Assembly: GCF_014648995.1 (NCBI RefSeq)
Contig: NZ_BMSE01000010.1
Coordinates: forward strand, 201,992 to 265,991
Source of the DNA: Streptomyces massasporeus
GTDB taxonomy: Bacteria; Actinomycetota; Actinomycetes; Streptomycetales; Streptomycetaceae
Length of the DNA stretch: 64,000 nt
Direction: 5' to 3'
Below the pieces are notes generated by a model. It worked only from the letters and a program-made list of their open reading frames with translations. It did no database searches and was not told the origin of the DNA. Made by a program: the position numbers and the translations under genes. Of this stretch, positions 9,269-17,604 are shown one piece after another. Position 1 is the first letter of the stretch. Each line of letters opens with the position of its first letter.

Positions 9269-10189
9269 TCACCCCAACACAGCCGCCACGACCACCAGCA
9301 CCGGCACCGCCAGCACCGTCGACAGCAGGATCGCCTCCCGCGCCAGCACCTCGCCCACCCGGTAGCTGCTCGCGTAGGTGAAGAGGTTCTGTGCCGCCGG
9401 CAGCGCGGAGGTCACCACCACGTCGAGCAGCAGGGCACCGCGCAGGCCGAAGACGCCCGCCGCCAGGGCGTAGGCGACCAGGGGCTGGACCACGGACTTC
9501 AGGACCACGGCGAGGAGCACCGGGGCCCGTTCCGCGCCGCGCAGCGGGAGTGTGCTGCCGCGCAGGGAGATACCGAAGGCCAGCAGGACAGCCGGGACCG
9601 ACATGTTGCCGATCAGGGTCAGGGGGTCCATCAGAGGGCCCGGCACCGTGAGGCCCGACGCCGAGACCGCCACCCCGGCCAGGGAGCCCAGGGCTATCGG
9701 ATTGCGCAACGGCGTCAGCAGCCGCTGCCACAGGGGCCGCTTCTCCCCGCCGCTCGCCAGGTCCAGGACCGTCAGCGCCACCGGTGTGACACCGACCAGC
9801 TGGAACAGCAGTACCGGCGCGACCAGGGACGCGTCGCCCAGCACGTACACGGCGATCGGAATGCCCAGGTTCCCGGAGTTGACGTAGCTGGAGCACAGCG
9901 CGCCGATCGTCGTCCGGCCCACACCCCACCCCCGCGCCGCACCCACCGCCACGAAGACGCCCGCTGCCGCTGCCGTGCTCATCGCCGTGACCAGCAGCCG
10001 GTCGGAGAAGATCACCGACAGGTCGGCCTGCGCGAGGGTCGTGAAGAGCAGCGCCGGGGACGCCACGTGGAAGGCGAGCTTGGTCAGGACCTCGCGGCCG
10101 CCGTCGCCCAGATACCCCCGGCGGCCGATCAGATAGCCGACGCCGATGACGACGGCGATGACCGCGAACCCGCTCAGCACCCCCTGCAC
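9269..10189 (-). CDS. AEC-family (auxin efflux carrier-like) transporter
   Basis: Membrane transporter of the AEC/BART family, 306 residues with about ten hydrophobic helices. The conserved NSGNLGIP segment in the middle helix and the paired N- and C-terminal bundles are typical. Bacterial members export or import organic acids such as malate or malonate; the substrate here cannot be read from sequence. The GTG start has a GAGGGGCGAC ribosome site. It converges on the Uma2 remnant with a 1-base gap and has no operon partner. Confidence 0.88.
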   Translation of the reverse strand: MQGVLSGFAVIAVVIGVGYLIGRRGYLGDGGREVLTKLAFHVASPALLFTTLAQADLSVIFSDRLLVTAMSTAAAAGVFVAVGAARGWGVGRTTIGALCSSYVNSGNLGIPIAVYVLGDASLVAPVLLFQLVGVTPVALTVLDLASGGEKRPLWQRLLTPLRNPIALGSLAGVAVSASGLTVPGPLMDPLTLIGNMSVPAVLLAFGISLRGSTLPLRGAERAPVLLAVVLKSVVQPLVAYALAAGVFGLRGALLLDVVVTSALPAAQNLFTYASSYRVGEVLAREAILLSTVLAVPVLVVVAAVLG

Positions 10190-10387
10190 GTCGCCCCCTC
10201 ACCGGCGAAGCGAGCATCGGGCAGCGCGGCAGGGGGAGATGGTTGGAGCATGCAGCCAACCCTCCGGGGAAGGCGCTGCCCAGGTCAATGTGATCCTCGC
10301 GGCGCCGCCCGGTCCGCACGGCGCGCGCCGGGACCGACCACCGCGATGAGTTACGCCCGCCCGCCCGGTCTACCGATCGTGGACGCC

Positions 10388-10732
10388 ATGACACCGCCCG
10401 TGCTCGTACTGCCCGGCCCCGTCACCCGGGACGAGGTGAGAGGGCTCAGCGACGATGTGCGGGCACTGCTGCACGGCAGCGGTGCCCGGGTCGTGGTGTG
10501 CGACGTCGCGGGTCTGGGGCCGCCGGGCCTCGCCGCCGTCGACCTCCTGGCGAGGCTCCAGCTGGCCGCCCGCCGAGCCGGGGGACGGATACGGCTGCGC
10601 GACCCCGACCCGGCCCTACGCGCCCTGCTCGACCTGGTCGGTCTCCGCTTCGAGGTGGAGGGGGAGGTCGAAGAGCGGGAACCACCGCTGCGTGTCGAGG
10701 AAGCAGTGGAACCCGGTGATGCGGCCGTCTGA
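10388..10732 (+). CDS. STAS-domain protein
   Basis: A 114-residue protein that looks like a STAS domain: a beta start (PVLVLPGPVTRDEVRGL), then ARVVVCDVAGLGPPGLAAVDLLARLQLAARRAGG, the usual place of the phosphorylatable or ligand-facing loop, with no Ser/Thr at the expected anti-anti-sigma position. This resembles MlaB-like or degenerate STAS proteins more than SpoIIAA. Its last ~117 bases overlap the 3' end of the convergent ECF sigma gene. The start is uncertain because no strong ribosome site precedes it and an in-frame GTG lies at 10379. Confidence 0.65.
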   Translation: MTPPVLVLPGPVTRDEVRGLSDDVRALLHGSGARVVVCDVAGLGPPGLAAVDLLARLQLAARRAGGRIRLRDPDPALRALLDLVGLRFEVEGEVEEREPPLRVEEAVEPGDAAV

Positions 10733-11638
10733 GATCTCCAGCACCTGGACCGCCCACGGCACGAAGCCGCCCTTGTCCGGGTCCGGCTTGTACTGGGCGA
10801 ACCCCGGCAGGCCGTTGACCTGGACGGGCACCAGTCGGGAGCCCGCGCAGGGCGCGCCGAGGGTGGTCATGAAGCCGGTGATGTCCCGCGTGCCGGTCAG
10901 CCAGAGGTCGAACGGCGGCATCGTCATGACGGCGTCCTCGTGCAGCAGGGCCGTCAGCGCCGTCATGTCGTAGCCCTCGAAGGCCGCTACATAGCGGTCC
11001 AGCAGCTTCTGCTGGTCCTCGTCCAGCGGGTCGGAGACGGCGGCCTCGGCGCCCGGCTCCTGCCGCTCGGCCAGGGTGGCGCGGGCCCGCTGGAGGGCGC
11101 TGTTCACCGACGCCACCGAGGTGTCCAGCAGCTCGGCGACCTCGCTGGCCTTCCAGGCCAGGACCTCGCGCAGGATCAGCACGGCACGCTGCTTGGCGGG
11201 GAGCTGCTGGAGGGCGGCCATGAAGGCCAGCCGCACGGACTCCTTGGCGACCGCCGCCTCCGCCGGGTCGTGGGTCGTGGGCAGCACACGGGCGTCCGGC
11301 ATGGGCTCCAGCCAGGTGTGGTCCGGGCGGGGGGAGAGGGCGGCCCGGGCGAGCGGGGTGGACTCGGTCAGGTCCATGGGCCGGGCGCGCTTGTTGCCCG
11401 CGGTCAGCATGTCAAGGCACACGTTGGTCGCGATCCGGTAGAGCCAGGAGCGCAGGCTGGAGCGGCCCTCGAATTTGTCGTAGCTGCGCCAGGCACGGAC
11501 CATCGTGTCCTGCACCGCGTCCTCCGCCTCGAAGGAGGAGCCGAGCATCCGGTAGCAGTACCCCGTCAGCTCGGTTCGGTGTGCCTCCAGCCTGGTGTCC
11601 AGGTCCGTCGGTGTCGCCGTGCCGTTCGCCATCTCCAC
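10616..11638 (-). CDS. ECF sigma factor with C-terminal SnoaL-like domain
   Basis: Extracytoplasmic-function sigma factor of the SigG/SigJ-like type, 340 residues. Region 2 (YRMLGSSFEAEDAVQDTMVRAWR, residues ~30-52) and region 4 (LPAKQRAVLILREVLAWKASEVAELL, ~145-170) are clear. Residues ~210-335 form a SnoaL-like fold ending in FHCFLDTQRWFPLFDLP, which in such sigmas substitutes for a separate anti-sigma and modulates activity. Starts at GTG 11638 or ATG 11632 are both possible. The 3' end overlaps the convergent STAS gene. No anti-sigma gene is adjacent, which fits internal regulation. Confidence 0.88.
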   Translation of the reverse strand: MEMANGTATPTDLDTRLEAHRTELTGYCYRMLGSSFEAEDAVQDTMVRAWRSYDKFEGRSSLRSWLYRIATNVCLDMLTAGNKRARPMDLTESTPLARAALSPRPDHTWLEPMPDARVLPTTHDPAEAAVAKESVRLAFMAALQQLPAKQRAVLILREVLAWKASEVAELLDTSVASVNSALQRARATLAERQEPGAEAAVSDPLDEDQQKLLDRYVAAFEGYDMTALTALLHEDAVMTMPPFDLWLTGTRDITGFMTTLGAPCAGSRLVPVQVNGLPGFAQYKPDPDKGGFVPWAVQVLEISDGRITGFHCFLDTQRWFPLFDLPLHLEAETDQVEQGA

Positions 11639-11783
11639 CCACCCCTGTGGACGTTCTGTTCACGCGCCATCGCGCTCCAGCACTTCGGAAGCTACCGCAG
11701 CCCACTGACAACGGCCCCCCGAGCGCACAAAAGCGCAGGTGGAAGGGGATGATCCAGACCGGCTGAGACGGGCCCGCAGGCCT

Positions 11784-12926
11784 TCACACGAGCTCCTTGA
11801 CCGACATCAGCAGATGCCGGTGCTCCCCGGCGCCCGCCTCCGCCGCCCCGTCGCCCGGCACGGCGTGCAGCAGTGCCCGCTGTCCCGCCCCCAGCAGTTC
11901 CAGCCGCACCCGCGGGCTCTCGAAGGACGTCAGCGCGTCCAGCAGGTAGGCCGGGTTGAACGCCACCGGCATCTCGTCGGCGCCGCTCAGCGTGGCGGGC
12001 AGCCGCTGCGCCGCCACGTCGTCCCCGTAGCCGGCCCGCAGCCGTACGGAGCCCTCGGCCGAGAAGTCGAGCCGCACCGGACTGTTCGCCTCCGCCACCA
12101 CCGCGACCCGCCGCACCGCCTCCGCGAGTCCCTCGCGCCCCACCTCGGCGACCGCGGCCCCCGCCATGGCGAACAACGACGTGTACGCCGGCAGCCGCCC
12201 CTCCAGCAGCCGCAGCGCGGTCCGCGTCCGCCCGCCCTCGAACCCGACCAGCCCGCCGCCCCCGCCAGGCTCCCAGCCGATCCGCACGTCCCCGCAGCGC
12301 GCCAGCGACCGCGCCACGTCCAGCAGCCGCCGTGCGGGCAGCAGGGTCTCCACGACCCCGTCATCGCGGGCGGCCTCCCGCTTCCACTCCAGCCGCCGCA
12401 CCGCGTACCGGTAGCGGTCCGAGGCCGCCAGAGTCATCTCCCCGCCATCGAGCCGCAGTTGGACGCCCGTCAGCAGGGGCAGCGTGTCGTCGCGTCCGGC
12501 GGCGACCGCGACCTGGGCGACGGCGGTCGCGAACGCGGCGGCGTCGACGGTGCCGTACGGCGCGGGCGGGGCGGGCACGGGCGGGTACTCGGCGAGCGGC
12601 AGCGTCGACAGCCCGAAGCGCGTGCCGTCCGCCTCCACTGTGAACCGCGAGGTCTCCAGCACACAGCCCACCGGCCCGTCCGGCAGCACTCGGCAGACGT
12701 CCAGCAGCCGCCGCCCCAGGACGAGCAGCCGCCCGGGCACGGTCACCTCCGCGTCGGCCTCCACCCGCACGGCCGCCTCGAAGTCGAACCCCGTCACGGT
12801 CAGCCGTCCCGCGTCCGCCTCGAGCAGCAGCCCGCCCAGCACCGGCACCGGCGTCCGCCCGGGCAGCGCGCGGGCCGCCCGACCCACGGCGTCGGCGAAC
12901 TCCGTACGCTCCACTCGGAATTCCAT
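11784..12926 (-). CDS. DNA polymerase III beta-clamp paralogue (DnaN-like)
   Basis: A 380-residue sliding-clamp protein: three repeated clamp domains are recognisable, beginning FRVERTEFADAVGRAARALPGR and ending HRHLLMSVKEL, where a canonical clamp ends in a C-terminal Met-Pro-rich hydrophobic-pocket strand. The replicative dnaN lies near oriC next to dnaA; this copy is isolated, between an ECF sigma gene and an MFS transporter. It is therefore an accessory clamp, perhaps for a specialised polymerase or repair. Start ATG at 12926 is preceded by AGGGGGAC. Composition is like its neighbours, so recent transfer is not indicated. Confidence 0.88.
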   Translation of the reverse strand: MEFRVERTEFADAVGRAARALPGRTPVPVLGGLLLEADAGRLTVTGFDFEAAVRVEADAEVTVPGRLLVLGRRLLDVCRVLPDGPVGCVLETSRFTVEADGTRFGLSTLPLAEYPPVPAPPAPYGTVDAAAFATAVAQVAVAAGRDDTLPLLTGVQLRLDGGEMTLAASDRYRYAVRRLEWKREAARDDGVVETLLPARRLLDVARSLARCGDVRIGWEPGGGGGLVGFEGGRTRTALRLLEGRLPAYTSLFAMAGAAVAEVGREGLAEAVRRVAVVAEANSPVRLDFSAEGSVRLRAGYGDDVAAQRLPATLSGADEMPVAFNPAYLLDALTSFESPRVRLELLGAGQRALLHAVPGDGAAEAGAGEHRHLLMSVKELV

Positions 12927-13021
12927 GGAAAGTCCCCCTGCTCGGTCCGGTGATCAGCAGACGCGGACGGTATCCGCACCCACTGACAACCGGCCCTGAA
13001 CAGGGGGCGTGGCGTCGAGGC

Positions 13022-14296
13022 TCAGGCGGCCGTGGCCAGTTGCCGGCGCTGCAGTCGGGCCGCCCGGGTTCCGAAGACGGTGATCGTGACGACGCCCAGG
13101 ACCGCCAGGAGTCCGACCCCGACCGTCCCGGCCCAGCCGCCCGCGTGGAACGCGAGCGCGCCGACCGTGCTGCCCGCGCTGGAGCCGATGTAGTACGCCG
13201 ACTGGTACAGCGCCGAGGCCTGGGCCCTGCCGTGCGTGGCCGTCTTGCTGACCGCCGAGGAGGCGACCGCGTGGCCCGCGAAGAAGCCCGCCGTGATGAG
13301 CACCAGGCCCAGCAGGACCAGCGGGAGGGAGCCCGCCAGAGACAGCAGCAGGCCCGCCGCCGTCGTACCGCCGCCCGCGTACAGCGCGCCCCGGCGGCCC
13401 AGCCGGCCGACCAGCCGGCCCGCCGTGGACGCCGACACCGTACCGACCAGGTACACCAGGAAGATCGAGCCGATGATGCCCTGCGGCAGCGAGAACGGGG
13501 CCTCGGTCAGGCGGTAGCCGATGACCGTGTACACGCCGCCGAACACCGTCATGAACAGCGCGCCGATCGCGTACAGCCGGCACAGCAGCGGGTTGGACAG
13601 GTGGTCGCGGACCGTACGGGCCAGCACACGCGGCCGCAGCGAACCGGCCCTGAAGTGCTTCGGGGCGGGGAGCAGCAGCCGGAAGGCCACCGCACACGCC
13701 ACCGCGATCACCCCGATGACGCCGACGGCCACGCGCCAGCCCCACTCCTGCGCGACCCAGCCGGTGATGACCCGGCCGCTCATCCCGCCCACGCTGTTGC
13801 CCGCGACGAACAGGCCGATCGCGGTGACCAGCGCCTTGGGACTGACCTCCTCCGCGAGGTACGCGGTCGCCGACGCGGGCAGCCCGGCCAGGGCGGCGCC
13901 CTGCAGCGCCCGCAGCGCGATCAGCACGCCGAGGGAGGGGGCGAGGGGCACCAGCAGCCCGAGCGTGACGGCCACGGCCAGCGAGGCGGTCATGACCGCC
14001 CTACGTCCGAAGCGCTCCGACAGGGCGCTCATCGGCAGCACGAACAGCGCCAGCCCGCCCGTCGCGGCGGCCACCGTCCAGCTCGCGTCGCTCGCCGCCA
14101 CCCCGAACTCGCCGGAGATCAGCGGGAGCAGGGCCTGGGTGGAGTACAGCAGCGCGAAGGTCGCGACACCCGCGAGGAAGAGGGCGAAGCTCATCCGGCG
14201 GTAGCCGGGTCCGCCCGGGGAGACACGGGAGTCGGCAGCGGGGACAGGGACATCGGCGCCCACGACGGTGGACGCCCCGGTACTGGCGGGAGACAT
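13022..14296 (-). CDS. MFS transporter (YnfM/AraJ-like)
   Basis: Twelve-helix major facilitator superfamily permease of the YnfM-like drug/metabolite efflux type, 424 residues from ATG 14296. The motif-A loop SERFGRRAVM after helix 2 and GRLGRRG in the second half are visible. An in-frame GTG 24 bases upstream (14320) is an alternative start. It is divergent from a LysR regulator with a short shared intergenic region containing an inverted repeat, the usual arrangement for regulator-controlled efflux. Substrate unknown. Confidence 0.9.
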   Translation of the reverse strand: MSPASTGASTVVGADVPVPAADSRVSPGGPGYRRMSFALFLAGVATFALLYSTQALLPLISGEFGVAASDASWTVAAATGGLALFVLPMSALSERFGRRAVMTASLAVAVTLGLLVPLAPSLGVLIALRALQGAALAGLPASATAYLAEEVSPKALVTAIGLFVAGNSVGGMSGRVITGWVAQEWGWRVAVGVIGVIAVACAVAFRLLLPAPKHFRAGSLRPRVLARTVRDHLSNPLLCRLYAIGALFMTVFGGVYTVIGYRLTEAPFSLPQGIIGSIFLVYLVGTVSASTAGRLVGRLGRRGALYAGGGTTAAGLLLSLAGSLPLVLLGLVLITAGFFAGHAVASSAVSKTATHGRAQASALYQSAYYIGSSAGSTVGALAFHAGGWAGTVGVGLLAVLGVVTITVFGTRAARLQRRQLATAA

Positions 14297-14337
14297 GCCT
14301 CGAACGTACGGACAGCGCACTCATCCGTCCAATGCAT

Positions 14338-14357
14338 GGAACGGTCATAATCGTTCC
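14338..14357. promoter_or_regulatory. Inverted repeat in MFS/LysR intergenic region
   Basis: GGAACG (14338-14343) and CGTTCC (14352-14357) form perfect arms 8 bases apart, flanked by a looser ATGG/CCAT extension. It lies between the divergent MFS and LysR starts and is the best candidate LysR binding site. It abuts the ATG at 14359, so autorepression by start-site occlusion is possible. Confidence 0.5.
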
Positions 14358-14358
14358 C

Positions 14359-15321
14359 ATGGTGCATCAACCGAGCTCACAGGGTCGCCTGTCACCAAGC
14401 AGTGACACAGAAGACATGGCAGAGATGTCGAAGGTGCTGGCGCCGCGCCTCGCGTACTTCGCGGGCGTCGCCCGCACCGAGCACGTCACCCGGGCCGCTC
14501 AGGAGATGAACGTCCCCCAGTCGACCCTTTCCCGCTCCATGGCCCGCCTGGAGCAGGACCTGGGCGTCGACCTGTTCGCCCGGCATGGCCGCACGGTCTC
14601 CCTCACCCCGGCCGGCCGCACCTTCCTCGCCTCCGTGGAACGCGCCCTGGCCGAGGTCGAGCGCGCCGCCGAGGAGGTGCGCGCCGACGCCGACCCGACC
14701 ACCGGCAAGGTCGCCTTCGGCTTCCTGCACACCATGGGCGCCGAGACCGTCCCGGGCCTGCTGCACGCCTTCCGCGCCGACCATCCGCGGGTCCGCTTCA
14801 GCCTCGTCCAGAACTACGGCGAGGCCATGCTGGAACGCCTGCGCGCGGGCGAACTCGACCTGTGCCTGACGTCGCCGGTACCGGACGCCCCCGACCTCGT
14901 GGCCCGCCGCCTGGACGAGCAGAAGCTGCGCCTGGTCGTCCCCGCCGACCACTCCCTGGCAGGCCGCCGCCGCATCCGCCTCGCCGAGGCCGCGGACGAA
15001 ACCTTCGTCACCCTGGAACCCGGCTACGGCCTGCGCCGCATCACCGACGACCTGTGCAAGGAGGCCGGCTTCAAGCCCCGCATCGCCTTCGAGGGCGAAG
15101 AGGCGGAAACACTGAGGGGCCTGGTGGCGGCGGGCCTGGGAGTCGCCCTCCTGCCTCCACCGGCGGTCCCGCGCCCGGGAGTGGTGGAACTGACGGTCAC
15201 GGCCCCAAGGGCGGCCCGCGAAATCGGGGTCGCCTGGTTGGAAGGCCACCCGGACACGCCCCCGGTGGCGGCCTTCAAGAAGTTCCTTCTCTCACGAAGG
15301 GGCAGCTTGTTGCCGACCTGA
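14359..15321 (+). CDS. LysR-family transcriptional regulator
   Basis: LysR-type regulator, 320 residues from ATG 14359 (an in-frame ATG at 14416 would give a shorter, more typical N-terminus). The winged helix-turn-helix spans residues ~25-85, with RAAQEMNVPQSTLSRSMARLE as recognition region and TPAGRTFL at its end. The effector-binding domain follows (GFLHTMGAETVPGLLHAF, ELDLCLTSP, GYGLRRITDDLC). It is divergent from the MFS gene and probably controls it. The gene ends at the very edge of a dispersed repeat copy (15321-15367). Confidence 0.92.
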   Translation: MVHQPSSQGRLSPSSDTEDMAEMSKVLAPRLAYFAGVARTEHVTRAAQEMNVPQSTLSRSMARLEQDLGVDLFARHGRTVSLTPAGRTFLASVERALAEVERAAEEVRADADPTTGKVAFGFLHTMGAETVPGLLHAFRADHPRVRFSLVQNYGEAMLERLRAGELDLCLTSPVPDAPDLVARRLDEQKLRLVVPADHSLAGRRRIRLAEAADETFVTLEPGYGLRRITDDLCKEAGFKPRIAFEGEEAETLRGLVAAGLGVALLPPPAVPRPGVVELTVTAPRAAREIGVAWLEGHPDTPPVAAFKKFLLSRRGSLLPT

Positions 15322-15367
15322 AGGGGCGCGGGGAACTGCGCGATCAGCCACGACGGACCCACAGCCC
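15321..15367 (+). repeat. Dispersed repeat, copy 1 (GGGGCGCGGGGAACTGCGCGA type)
   Basis: AGGGGCGCGGGGAACTGCG followed by CGATCAGCCACGACGGACCC matches the segment at 32070-32114 over ~40 bases. Elements with this core are common between genes in Streptomyces genomes (general knowledge). It begins exactly at the stop codon of the LysR gene and lies in the convergent gap before the hydrolase gene. Confidence 0.6.
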
Positions 15368-15392
15368 GAAACCCGCACGTGCCCCGACGGCG

Positions 15393-16151
15393 CTACCGCC
15401 TCGAGGGACTGAACCCCGCAGCGAGCGGCATCCGCAACCCCAACGGCGGCGGCGCCGCGAACGCGTCCCGCACGGGCCGCGACACCGCCCGCCCGAACAA
15501 CGCCCCCATCACGAAGTCCTCGGCCAAAGCCAGCACTTCGTCCCGGTACTGATGCAACCCGTGTCCGTCCGCGTGCACTTCGAACCGGCACACGTCCCGG
15601 TTCGCCTTCTTCGCCCGGGCCGCCAGCCGGAACGACAGCTCCGGATCCGTCCGCCCGTCGTTCGTGCCGTGCACGATCAGCACCTGGCGCCCGACCAGCT
15701 GCTTCACCGGTTCGGGTGGCGCCGCGACGTCTTCCTCCGGCAGCCAAGGGGCGAGTGCCAGCACGGAGTTGACGGCCTCGTGGCCACCCGCCCGCAAGCC
15801 CGCCCGGCCGCCCATCCCGACCCCGACGAGGCAGACCGGCACGTCCCCGTACCGCCGTACGATCTCGTCGGCCGCCCAGGTCGCGTCCTGCGCGAGATTG
15901 GCCTCGCTGCCGTTCCACCCGCGGTAGCGGTAGTGCACCACGTGCGCGGCGAGACCCTCGTCCCGGCCCGCGCGGGCCAGCCGGCGCCCGACGCCGCGCA
16001 TGGAGGCGGTCGCCAGCATGGGCGACGGTCTGCGGCCGGATACTTCGTCGCCGCCGGGGAGCAGCAGCACCGCGCCGCTCACCGCCGTCGGCTCCGGACC
16101 GAGTGCCCTGCCCAGCCGGGCCCTGCGAACCGGCGTCGCTTGGTGTGCCAT
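15393..16151 (-). CDS. Alpha/beta-hydrolase-fold protein lacking the Ser nucleophile
   Basis: A 252-residue dienelactone-hydrolase-like alpha/beta fold. The strand preceding the nucleophile elbow (VPVCLVGVGMGG, residues 105-115) has G-V-G-M-G where active enzymes have G-x-S-x-G, so the nucleophile position 112 is Gly. The acid segment HGTNDGRTDPELS and the His segment DGHGLHQY are still present. It may be inactive, or use another residue. Start ATG 16151; its promoter region is shared with the divergent add gene, 123 bases away. Confidence 0.75.
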   Translation of the reverse strand: MAHQATPVRRARLGRALGPEPTAVSGAVLLLPGGDEVSGRRPSPMLATASMRGVGRRLARAGRDEGLAAHVVHYRYRGWNGSEANLAQDATWAADEIVRRYGDVPVCLVGVGMGGRAGLRAGGHEAVNSVLALAPWLPEEDVAAPPEPVKQLVGRQVLIVHGTNDGRTDPELSFRLAARAKKANRDVCRFEVHADGHGLHQYRDEVLALAEDFVMGALFGRAVSRPVRDAFAAPPPLGLRMPLAAGFSPSRR

Positions 16152-16245
16152 GACAGAACAGTGTCAGAAGCGCGGGTGTACGCGACCCGTCCTCGGGATC
16201 ACCGTTCCGTATCGACGAAAACGCAAAGCATCCGGGAACGCGCCA

Positions 16246-16259
16246 TCTACGCGCGTAGG
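16246..16259 (+). promoter_or_regulatory. Putative nucleoside-regulon operator (add)
   Basis: TCTACGCGCGTAGG contains the perfect palindrome CTACGCGCGTAG (16247-16258). It ends only 15 bases before the ATG of add and overlaps the AGGAG at 16257-16261, so a bound protein could block both transcription start and ribosome access. Confidence 0.72.
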
Positions 16260-16274
16260 AGTTAGAGTGCGGAA

Positions 16275-17465
16275 ATGACGAGCCAGACCATCGCGAACAC
16301 CCCGACACCGGACCAGATCCGCCGGGCGCCCAAGGTTCTGCTGCACGACCACCTCGACGGCGGTCTGCGTCCCGGCACGATCGTCGAACTCGCCCGCGAG
16401 AACGTCCCCCACAGCCCTAATGGCGTGGGAGGTGCCCCCATCACCCAGCTCCCCGACACCGACCCCGAGAAGCTCGGCGTCTGGTTCCGCGAGGCCGCCG
16501 ACTCCGGCTCCCTGGAACGGTACTTGGAGACGTTCTCCCACACCGTCGGCGTCATGCAGACCCGTGACGCCCTGGTCCGGGTCGCCGCCGAGTGCGCCGA
16601 GGACCTGGCCGCGGACGGCGTCGTCTACGCCGAGGTGCGCTACGCCCCCGAGCAGCACCTGGAGGGCGGCCTCGGCCTCGAAGAGGTCGTCGAGGCCGTC
16701 ACCGAGGGCTTCCGGGAAGGGGAGCGGCGCGCACGCGAGAACGGGCAGCGCATCCGCGTGGGCGCGCTGCTCACCGCCATGCGGCACGCGGCCCGCGCCC
16801 TGGAGATCGCCGAACTCGCCAACCGCTACCGCGATCTGGGCGTCGTCGGCTTCGACATCGCGGGCGCCGAGGCCGGCTACCCGCCCACCCGGCACCTCGA
16901 CGCCTTCGAGTACCTCAAGCGCGAGAACAACCACTTCACCATCCACGCCGGCGAGGCCTTCGGTCTGCCCTCCATCTGGCAGGCACTCCAGTGGTGCGGC
17001 GCCGACCGGCTCGGGCACGGTGTGCGGATCATCGACGACATCCAGGTCCACGAGGACGGCCGGGTCGAACTCGGGCGGCTCGCCTCCTACGTCCGGGACA
17101 AGCGCATTCCGCTGGAGCTGTGCCCGAGCTCCAACCTCCAGACCGGGGCCGCGTCCTCGTACGCCGAGCACCCCATCGGTCTGCTGCGCCGGCTGCATTT
17201 CCGCGCCACGGTCAACACGGACAACCGCCTGATGTCCCACACCAGCATGAGCCGGGAATTCGAGCACCTCGTCGAGGCATTCGGATACACGCTCGACGAC
17301 ATGCAGTGGTTCTCCGTCAATGCGATGAAATCATCTTTCATTCCTTTCGATGAACGGCTGGCCATGATCAATGACGTGATCAAGCCCGGATATGCCGAGC
17401 TGAAATCCGAATGGCTGTTCCGTCAGACCGCTTCCACCAGCGGTTCTGGCGCCTCGGAGAGCTGA
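16275..17465 (+). CDS. add: Adenosine deaminase
   Basis: Hydrolyses adenosine and deoxyadenosine to inosine and deoxyinosine; cytoplasmic zinc amidohydrolase, 396 residues. Visible landmarks are the metal motif HDHLDGGL (residue ~26), the catalytic HAGEAF (~222) and VNTDNRLMS (~315). Residues ~44-57 form a Pro/Gly-rich insertion encoded by a hairpin repeat (16405-16443) at a loop where the family runs directly from the N-terminal strand into LPDTDPEKLG. The frame stays open, so the enzyme is probably functional. The operator just upstream ties it to the nucleoside regulon. The last codons are less GC-rich than the rest. Confidence 0.95.
   Translation: MTSQTIANTPTPDQIRRAPKVLLHDHLDGGLRPGTIVELARENVPHSPNGVGGAPITQLPDTDPEKLGVWFREAADSGSLERYLETFSHTVGVMQTRDALVRVAAECAEDLAADGVVYAEVRYAPEQHLEGGLGLEEVVEAVTEGFREGERRARENGQRIRVGALLTAMRHAARALEIAELANRYRDLGVVGFDIAGAEAGYPPTRHLDAFEYLKRENNHFTIHAGEAFGLPSIWQALQWCGADRLGHGVRIIDDIQVHEDGRVELGRLASYVRDKRIPLELCPSSNLQTGAASSYAEHPIGLLRRLHFRATVNTDNRLMSHTSMSREFEHLVEAFGYTLDDMQWFSVNAMKSSFIPFDERLAMINDVIKPGYAELKSEWLFRQTASTSGSGASES
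16405..16443 (+). repeat. Short hairpin repeat inserted in frame in add
   Basis: TCCCCCAC-N12-GTGGGAGG plus a trailing TGCCCCCA resembles a short dispersed Streptomyces palindrome (recalled family, not searched). It codes for roughly VPHSPNGVGGAPIT within adenosine deaminase and keeps the frame. Confidence 0.6.
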
Positions 17466-17604
17466 AGCGGGGGTATTCGGCGCGCAGTGAATGCGGGCGG
17501 TGTTCACCATCCGTCCGCATTTCGATGTTTGCGGCCGACGGGGCCGCGTGATTACGGTCGTTGAACCGCTCACACCCCGTCATCCCGTTACGAGGACGCA
17601 TTTC

